Source: Gammaproteobacteria bacterium (GTDB lineage Bacteria > Pseudomonadota > Gammaproteobacteria > SZUA-229). From it: a stretch of 10,974 nt of DNA. The stretch's first letter is position 1; every line of letters starts with the position of its first letter. The notes beneath the pieces were generated by a model. That model saw nothing but the letters and a program-made list of their open reading frames with translations, ran no database searches and was not told the origin of the DNA. The stretch lies in assembly GCA_029880105.1 (NCBI GenBank), contig JAOUPA010000055.1, positions 1 to 10,974 on the forward strand, in the 5' to 3' direction. The position numbers and the translations under genes were made by a program. Of the stretch, positions 7,101-10,974 are shown piece by piece.

Positions 7101-7134
7101 AAAAATTAATCGAAATCAGAGTCGATTAATTTTT
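7101..7134. repeat. Exact 13-bp inverted repeat upstream of cytochrome c gene
   Basis: AAAAATTAATCGA (7101-7113) and TCGATTAATTTTT (7122-7134) are perfect complements around an 8-base loop. The stem is AT-rich, with A-tracts on one side and T-tracts on the other, so it resembles a bidirectional weak terminator or a dyad operator. It sits about 40-70 bases before the leftward cytochrome c start, where a regulator site or promoter would lie. Confidence 0.6.
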
Positions 7135-7224
7135 CGGGCAATAGTTTTTATTCTAACCGGAGTCACACAGGCAAGCGAGGAAAAGTCTTTATGATGAACT
7201 ACAACGAATCAGCAAATGGTGGGT

Positions 7225-7362
7225 ATGAAAAATATCGAGGAAAAGACATGTCAGAATAGAGACAGACAGGCCTTGCTTAATCGTATTAAGCAATACCACG
7301 CCACCATTGAATCAACTAAAGCAATGATTAAATGTAATCTGCTTTTTATTATTCAACGCTAA
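7225..7362 (+). CDS. Small hypothetical protein, 45 residues
   Basis: ATG to TAA frame of 45 residues starting MKNIEEKTCQNRDRQALL. It is predicted to be mainly helical, with a hydrophilic first part and a short hydrophobic end (CNLLFIIQR). I do not recognise it. The upstream GGTGGG is a poor ribosome site, and a shorter overlapping ORF (7191-7259, 22 residues) starts before it in another frame. It ends five bases before the stop of the convergent small gene at 7367. A perfect 9-bp inverted repeat lies inside it, which might mean this region works as RNA instead. Confidence 0.3.
   Translation: MKNIEEKTCQNRDRQALLNRIKQYHATIESTKAMIKCNLLFIIQR
7273..7293. repeat. Perfect 9-bp hairpin, 3-base loop
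   Basis: TTGCTTAAT (7273-7281) and ATTAAGCAA (7285-7293) pair exactly around CGT. It is not followed by a T-run on the + strand, so it is not a standard terminator. It lies within the 45-residue ORF. Confidence 0.5.
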
Positions 7363-7366
7363 TCGA

Positions 7367-7546
7367 CTATTCCCACATTTCCAGGTTTACATCAGTGCTA
7401 CGCCTGCCAGAGTCATCACGGCGGTCGCCTCCTTTCTCATCAAAACGTACACTAGAACGCTGGTCTATACGTACACGTCGATCATCACCACTACGGCGCT
7501 CAACACCTTTATAAACATAATCATCAATTTCTAACACCATACCCAT
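7367..7546 (-). CDS. Small Arg/Asp-rich protein, 59 residues
   Basis: A leftward frame of 59 residues beginning MGMVLEIDDYVYKG and continuing with ERRSGDDRRVRIDQRSSVRF, then GGDRRDDSGRRS and an acidic end, DVNLEMWE. The spaced RR-x-x-x-DRR units give a regular alternation of basic pairs and acids. I do not know its function; it has no hydrophobic segment and should be soluble. A very strong ribosome site, AAAGGAGG, is read at 7549-7556. The first ATG is only two bases from it, while the second (7540) is eight bases away, so a 57-residue product from the second Met is more likely. A TATAAT reads leftward at 7628-7633 as a possible -10 box. The quality of the ribosome site is the best evidence that this is a real gene. 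Confidence 0.65.
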   Translation of the reverse strand: MGMVLEIDDYVYKGVERRSGDDRRVRIDQRSSVRFDEKGGDRRDDSGRRSTDVNLEMWE

Positions 7547-7824
7547 ATCCTCCTTTGTTTTTTATTATTATTATTCAAATCAATATCATACCGTTTTATC
7601 TGCAAGAATCACACCAAATACCCTTAAATTATAGACCATGTATATAAAAACAGTTACTTAGCAGCACTCACTCCTATATTAGCAACATCAAATATGTAAA
7701 GTTTAGTAAAAAATGAGCCTGTATTCATGGCCTTAGTGACACTAATATTTACACTACACAGGGCGTCTATTTTGGGTGTGGCTGTATATGCCTTCCCTTA
7801 GTCTAGCGAAGACAAAGATATTAA
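7547..7824. other. AT-rich intergenic stretch
   Basis: This stretch lies between the end of the copper ATPase gene and the start of the Arg/Asp-rich small gene, both leftward. It holds a run of ATT repeats (about 7560-7575), the TATAAT noted above, and a 24-residue hydrophobic ORF (7727-7801, +) without a ribosome site. I see no RNA gene and no clear terminator for copA. Confidence 0.5.
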
Positions 7825-10137
7825 TCACAAATCAATACGTCTCAATCTTAAAGAATTAACAATCACCGAGACCGAGCTGAAGCTCATTGCCACGGCAGCC
7901 AACATCGGCGACAGCAATAAACCAAACAGCGGATACAAGGCCCCGGCAGCAATGGGAACACCTGCCGAGTTGTAGACAAAGGCAAAAAACAGGTTCTGCC
8001 GAATGTTGCGCATCACTGCACGACTCAGGCGTATTGCACGAACAATGCTGCGCAAATCGCCCTTCACTAGCGTTATTCCGGCCGACTCCATGGCAATATC
8101 GGTGCCGGTACCCATGGCGATACCAACATCGGCCTGTGCTAACGCGGGTGCATCGTTAATGCCGTCACCGGCCATGGCGACGATTTTATTCAATGCCTGT
8201 AGCTGTTTCACAACCTTTGCTTTCTGCTCGGGCAACACCTCGGCCTCGACATGGCTGATGCCGAGCTGTTTGGCTACCACCTGCGCGGTGCTTTTGCTGT
8301 CACCGGTGAGCATGACTACCTGCACGCCTTCTTGGTGCAGCTGGTGAATAGCCTGCTCAGTCGATGGCTTGATGGGGTCGGCAACACCGATCAGGCCTGC
8401 AGCCTTGCCATCGACGGCGACCAGCATAACCGTCTGTCCCTGTGCACGACCGGCTTCGGCCTTTTCGGTCAGCGCATCGACATTAATATTCATGGATTGC
8501 ATCAGCTGGTTATTGCCAAGCACCAGTTCGTGATTATTGACCACACCGACCACACCCTTACCGGTAACCGATTCAAAGGCATCGACATTATGTAAGCTGG
8601 TACCACGCTCATGTGCCCCCATAACAATGGCTTCAGCCAGCGGGTGTTCACTGGCCTGCTCCAGACTAGCCGCCAGCGCCAGCACCTCGTTCCTGTCAAA
8701 ACCTGGTAGCGTTTCGATATAAACCAGCTTCGGCCTGCCTTCAGTCAGGGTGCCGGTTTTATCGACTATCAGCACATCCACTTTTTCCATGATCTCAAGC
8801 ACCTCGGCATTTTTGACCAACACGCCCACGCTCGCACCCTTGCCGGTGCCGACCATGATCGACATTGGTGTGGCCAGACCAAGCGCGCAGGGACAGGCAA
8901 TAATCAGTACTGCCACCGCATTGACCACGGCATAGGCCAGCCTGGGTTCTGGCCCGAAGGCCCACCATGCAATAAATGTGATCAGCGCAACCACGACCAC
9001 CGCAGGTACAAAATAACCGGCGACGATGTCGGCGAGTTTCTGGATGGGTGCACGCGAGCGTTGCGCCTCGCTGACCATCTGTACAATTTGCGACAGCAGG
9101 GTATCTGATCCGATTCTTTCGGCACGCATCAATAAACTGCCGGTGCCGTTGATGGTCGAGCCGATGACCTTATCGGCAATGGCCTTTTCTACCGGCATAG
9201 GCTCACCGGTGACCATGGATTCATCAACCACGCTTCGGCCCTCGATAACTTCACCATCGACTGGGATTTTCTCCCCCGGCCTGACGCGCAGGCGGTTGCC
9301 GACAACGACCTTCTCCAGTGCAATATCTTCTTCAATACCGTCATCGCGTACGATGCGTGCTGTCTTTGGTGCCAGCCCGAGCAGCAGTTTTATCGCGCTA
9401 TTAGTCTGGCTACGGGCACGCAGTTCCAGTACCTGGCCGAACAACACCAGCGTGGTAATCACAGCAGCGGCTTCAAAATACACCGCAACTAGACCGGCAT
9501 GGTTTTGCATGCTGGCGGGAAACAGCCCCGGAAATAACAGTGCGACTACGCTATAGCTCCATGCAACTGAAACACCTAACCCAATCAGGGTAAACATATT
9601 CAGGTTCCAGCTAACCAGCGATTGTGCGGCACGGACAAAAAACGGCCAGCCCGCCAGTAGTACTACCGGCGTTGCCAGTAAAAATTCCAGCCACTGAATG
9701 GTTTTCATCGAGAGGGATGCTGGCAGTAACATCGGTACCATATCAGTAAGCATGGCGAGGGCAAAAACAGGCAAGGCCAGAACCACGCTAAACCAGAAAC
9801 GGTGCGTCATATCGATCAATTCATCGTTATTTTCTTCCAGGGTGATGGTTTTGGCCTCTAACTCCATGCCGCATTTGGGGCAACTACCGGGGCCAATCTG
9901 CTCGACTTCGGGGTGCATCGGGCAGGTGTAGATAGCGCTATCATTAGCAGCGCTTTTTTTCACAGTCTGGGGTTTCAGGTACTGTTCGGGGTGCTGGACA
10001 AACTTCTGCTGGCAGCCGGCACAACAGAAAAAATAATCCACTCCCTGGTAGACATAATGGTGATCACTGCTTACCGATACATCCATGCCGCAAACCGGAT
10101 CGATATGTTTCTCACCCTGTGAGGTCTGACCAGCCAT
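7825..10137 (-). CDS. copA: Cu(I)-exporting P1B-type ATPase with YHS and heavy-metal-binding N-terminal domains
   Basis: A 770-residue inner-membrane pump. The N-terminus has a YHS domain (DPVCGM 13-18, FCCAGC 37-42) and then a heavy-metal-binding domain (YTCPMHP 70-76, CPKCGM 86-91) in place of the usual HMA fold. The core is complete: actuator TGEP (310-313), membrane metal site CPC (415-417), phosphorylation site DKTGTLT with D459, the P1B-specific HP pair (498-499), and GDGINDAP (657-664). YN (722-723) in helix 7 and M751/S755 in helix 8 give the P1B-1 signature for Cu+/Ag+. It should expel Cu(I) from the cytoplasm. The ATG at 10137 is preferred, with a weak GAGTGG ribosome site; an in-frame TTG at 10152 would add five residues and has none. 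It is divergent from the EGKCG peptide gene, 208 bases apart. Confidence 0.93.
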   Translation of the reverse strand: MAGQTSQGEKHIDPVCGMDVSVSSDHHYVYQGVDYFFCCAGCQQKFVQHPEQYLKPQTVKKSAANDSAIYTCPMHPEVEQIGPGSCPKCGMELEAKTITLEENNDELIDMTHRFWFSVVLALPVFALAMLTDMVPMLLPASLSMKTIQWLEFLLATPVVLLAGWPFFVRAAQSLVSWNLNMFTLIGLGVSVAWSYSVVALLFPGLFPASMQNHAGLVAVYFEAAAVITTLVLFGQVLELRARSQTNSAIKLLLGLAPKTARIVRDDGIEEDIALEKVVVGNRLRVRPGEKIPVDGEVIEGRSVVDESMVTGEPMPVEKAIADKVIGSTINGTGSLLMRAERIGSDTLLSQIVQMVSEAQRSRAPIQKLADIVAGYFVPAVVVVALITFIAWWAFGPEPRLAYAVVNAVAVLIIACPCALGLATPMSIMVGTGKGASVGVLVKNAEVLEIMEKVDVLIVDKTGTLTEGRPKLVYIETLPGFDRNEVLALAASLEQASEHPLAEAIVMGAHERGTSLHNVDAFESVTGKGVVGVVNNHELVLGNNQLMQSMNINVDALTEKAEAGRAQGQTVMLVAVDGKAAGLIGVADPIKPSTEQAIHQLHQEGVQVVMLTGDSKSTAQVVAKQLGISHVEAEVLPEQKAKVVKQLQALNKIVAMAGDGINDAPALAQADVGIAMGTGTDIAMESAGITLVKGDLRSIVRAIRLSRAVMRNIRQNLFFAFVYNSAGVPIAAGALYPLFGLLLSPMLAAVAMSFSSVSVIVNSLRLRRIDL

Positions 10138-10265
10138 AAGCACACCACTCAAAGATATATTTTAAATATACACCCAATACCGTACTACATTACCTCATCT
10201 GCACCGGTGTAATTTAGATTCATTCAAAATATTATCAATTGATAGCGAACTTCATTTGTAAATGC

Positions 10266-10293
10266 TTGTCTTTATCATCGCTAGCAATATAAA
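10266..10293 (+). promoter_or_regulatory. Candidate sigma-70 promoter of the EGKCG peptide gene
   Basis: TTGTCT (10266-10271) and TATAAA (10288-10293) are 16 bases apart. Transcription would begin near 10300, about 45 bases before the start codon. An eight-base palindrome CACCGGTG at 10202-10209 and an AT-rich near-palindrome at about 10155-10169 also lie in this divergent region and could be regulator sites shared with copA; I cannot match either to a known copper-responsive operator. Confidence 0.45.
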
Positions 10294-10300
10294 CTCAGTC

Positions 10301-10321
10301 AGCCGCCTTACTTTGGTGGCT
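10301..10321 (+). promoter_or_regulatory. Hairpin at 5' end of predicted peptide mRNA
   Basis: AGCCGCC (10301-10307) pairs with GGTGGCT (10315-10321), seven pairs including one G-T wobble, around a 7-base loop. It would lie right at the 5' end of the transcript predicted from the 10266-10293 promoter, ahead of the AGGAG ribosome site (10330-10334). A 5' hairpin of this kind can stabilise an mRNA; that role is inferred. Confidence 0.4.
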
Positions 10322-10345
10322 TAATAACCAGGAGAAAAAACAATA

Positions 10346-10666
10346 ATGTCTACTTTAAAGAAATCAGTATCTATCGCTATGGGTGCCACCTTTGCGGCAT
10401 CAATGGCAGCCAGCCCGATCGCTAATGCCGATGAGAACCCATTTGGTATGCAGAACCTGGAAAGCGGCTACATGCAGCTTGCTGAAGGCAAGTGTGGTGC
10501 CAACAAGAAGGAAGAAGAAGGTAAGTGTGGCGAAGGCAAAAAAGAGGTTAAAGAAAAAGAAGGCAAGTGTGGCGAAGGTAAATGCGGCGAAGGTCAAAAG
10601 GAAAAAGAAGGAGCCAAGCCTATGGAAGGTAAATGCGGCGAAGGTAAGTGTGGCGGTAAAGGTTAA
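10346..10666 (+). CDS. HvfA-like EGKCG-repeat precursor of a copper-binding modified peptide (RiPP)
   Basis: A 106-residue exported precursor. Residues 1-28 form a signal peptide ending in ANA. A short conserved-looking leader, NPFGMQNLESGYMQLA, precedes six EGKCG motifs with cysteines at 50, 61, 75, 80, 97 and 102, separated by Lys/Glu spacers. Two further units, EGKKE (63-67) and EGQKE (82-86), look like repeats that lost their cysteine. In the HvfA family of Haemophilus the Cys of EGKCG is converted by an MNIO (DUF692) enzyme and its partner to an oxazolone-thioamide that binds copper; that this happens here is inferred. Support comes from the divergent copper ATPase and the DoxX gene downstream. 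AGGAG is 11 bases before the ATG. No aromatic or hydrophobic core exists after residue 46, so the mature part should be unfolded. Confidence 0.85.
   Translation: MSTLKKSVSIAMGATFAASMAASPIANADENPFGMQNLESGYMQLAEGKCGANKKEEEGKCGEGKKEVKEKEGKCGEGKCGEGQKEKEGAKPMEGKCGEGKCGGKG
10484..10654 (+). repeat. EGKCG-coding repeat array
   Basis: Six copies of a 15-base unit of the form GAAGGTAAGTGTGGC, with synonymous changes, encode EGKCG, in one single, one single and two tandem pairs, with two decayed units lacking the Cys codon. Copy number should be prone to slippage, so related strains may differ. Confidence 0.85.
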
Positions 10667-10686
10667 GCCACTGTCCTGACTTAGAC

Positions 10687-10721
10687 AAAAAACCCCGGGA
10701 GCCTGCTCATCGGGGTTTTTT
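10687..10721 (+). terminator. Strong intrinsic terminator between peptide gene and doxX-like gene
   Basis: AAAAAACCCCG (10687-10697) and CGGGGTTTTTT (10711-10721) form an exact 11-bp stem with a 13-base loop and end in a T-run. It lies 20 bases after the peptide stop and 26 before the next ATG. If transcription partly reads through, the precursor would be made in excess over the downstream genes. Because A-tracts precede the stem, it could also work leftward. Confidence 0.85.
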
Positions 10722-10747
10722 TATCCCTTGCACAAACGAGATTGACC

Positions 10748-10974
10748 ATGGAAAAACTTTTATCATTAGGCTGCCAGGCACAAAGCTTACTGAACAAAAC
10801 ACGTGCCGCTGATTTCCTGGCACCACTGGCCTTGCGTTTGTACCTGGTACCAATCTTCTGGATGGCGGGCACAAAAAAACTGGCCGACATGGAAAGCACC
10901 ATTAACTGGTTTGGCAATGCTGACTGGGGGCTGGGCCTGCCCTTCCCGGCACTGCTCGCGTGGCTGGCAACACT
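10748..10974 (+). CDS. DoxX family membrane protein, N-terminal part (3' partial)
   Basis: The first 75 codons of a gene cut by the window end, starting MEKLLSLGCQAQSLLNKTRA. APLALRLYLVPIFWMAGTKKL is the first membrane helix with the arginine, glycine and lysine pattern typical of DoxX proteins, and a second helix begins at LPFPALLAWLAT. DoxX-family proteins are frequent members of MNIO/HvfA-type peptide clusters, where they are thought to serve membrane redox or maturation roles that are poorly defined. The ATG has only a weak ribosome site (ACGAGA at 10736-10741). The gene follows the terminator and is likely to be first in the part of the operon encoding the modification enzymes. Confidence 0.75.
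   Translation, partial: MEKLLSLGCQAQSLLNKTRAADFLAPLALRLYLVPIFWMAGTKKLADMESTINWFGNADWGLGLPFPALLAWLAT

Noticed and set aside
7191..7259. 22-residue + strand ORF starting MMNYNESANGG
   Set aside because: Ribosome site (GAGG) is too far away and it overlaps the longer 7225 frame; no reason to prefer it.
7727..7801. 24-residue hydrophobic + strand ORF
   Set aside because: Could be a toxin-like peptide, but it has no ribosome site and no antisense RNA signals nearby.
9026..9556. 176-codon + strand ORF opposite copA
   Set aside because: Ser/Thr/Pro-rich antisense frame of a highly conserved ATPase; no ribosome site or recognisable domain.
1..10974. CRISPR arrays, tRNA, rRNA, insertion sequences
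   Set aside because: I saw no spaced direct repeats, tRNA cloverleaf, rRNA sequence, transposase or integrase gene in the window.

Overview
The window reads as chromosomal DNA of a gammaproteobacterium. The left end carries the tail of an rsx/rnf operon running straight into nth, the gene order known from enteric bacteria and many other gammaproteobacteria. Protein features (MipA/OmpV barrel, DUF1841, lipoprotein cytochrome c, SoxR-reducing/Rnf complex) fit the same group. I cannot name a genus.

Positions 1-3878 form one rightward transcription unit: end of rsxC, then rsxD, rsxG, rsxE, nth and a DUF1841 gene, mostly overlapping or nearly so. The Rsx/Rnf subunits form a membrane flavin/iron-sulfur electron-transfer complex, and Nth is an iron-sulfur DNA repair glycosylase. 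A leftward MipA/OmpV-type outer-membrane protein (3902-4723) converges on this unit.

Positions 4724-5946 look like accessory DNA. A lone membrane protein gene (GTG start, strong Shine-Dalgarno) is followed immediately by an imperfect hairpin with the full R''-L''-L'-R' box layout of an integron attC site. No integrase is visible, so this may be a solitary gene cassette. Just beyond its GTT crossover point lies an open frame of 97 codons with no usable start, as if its head had been removed. Upstream there is a promoter-like sequence, a ribosome site and a start codon that lead only into a 28-codon stub.

Positions 5973-7062 hold two leftward genes: a small two-helix ion-channel-like protein with a degenerate selectivity filter, and a lipoprotein cytochrome c. 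Positions 7063-7824 hold two convergent small ORFs missing from ordinary length-limited gene calls (one of them an Arg/Asp-rich 59-residue protein with a strong ribosome site) and an exact 13-bp inverted repeat.

Positions 7825-10974 form a copper-linked region. A leftward Cu(I) P-type ATPase (CopA type, with YHS and heavy-metal-binding N-terminal domains) is divergent from a secreted Cys-rich peptide with six EGKCG motifs. That peptide matches the HvfA family, precursors of ribosomally made copper-binding peptides modified to oxazolone/thioamide groups by an MNIO (DUF692) enzyme. After a strong intrinsic terminator comes the start of a DoxX-family gene, a common member of such clusters. The modifying enzymes would be expected just beyond the right edge. 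The likely physiology is copper handling: CopA exports Cu(I) from the cytoplasm while the modified peptide binds copper outside it.
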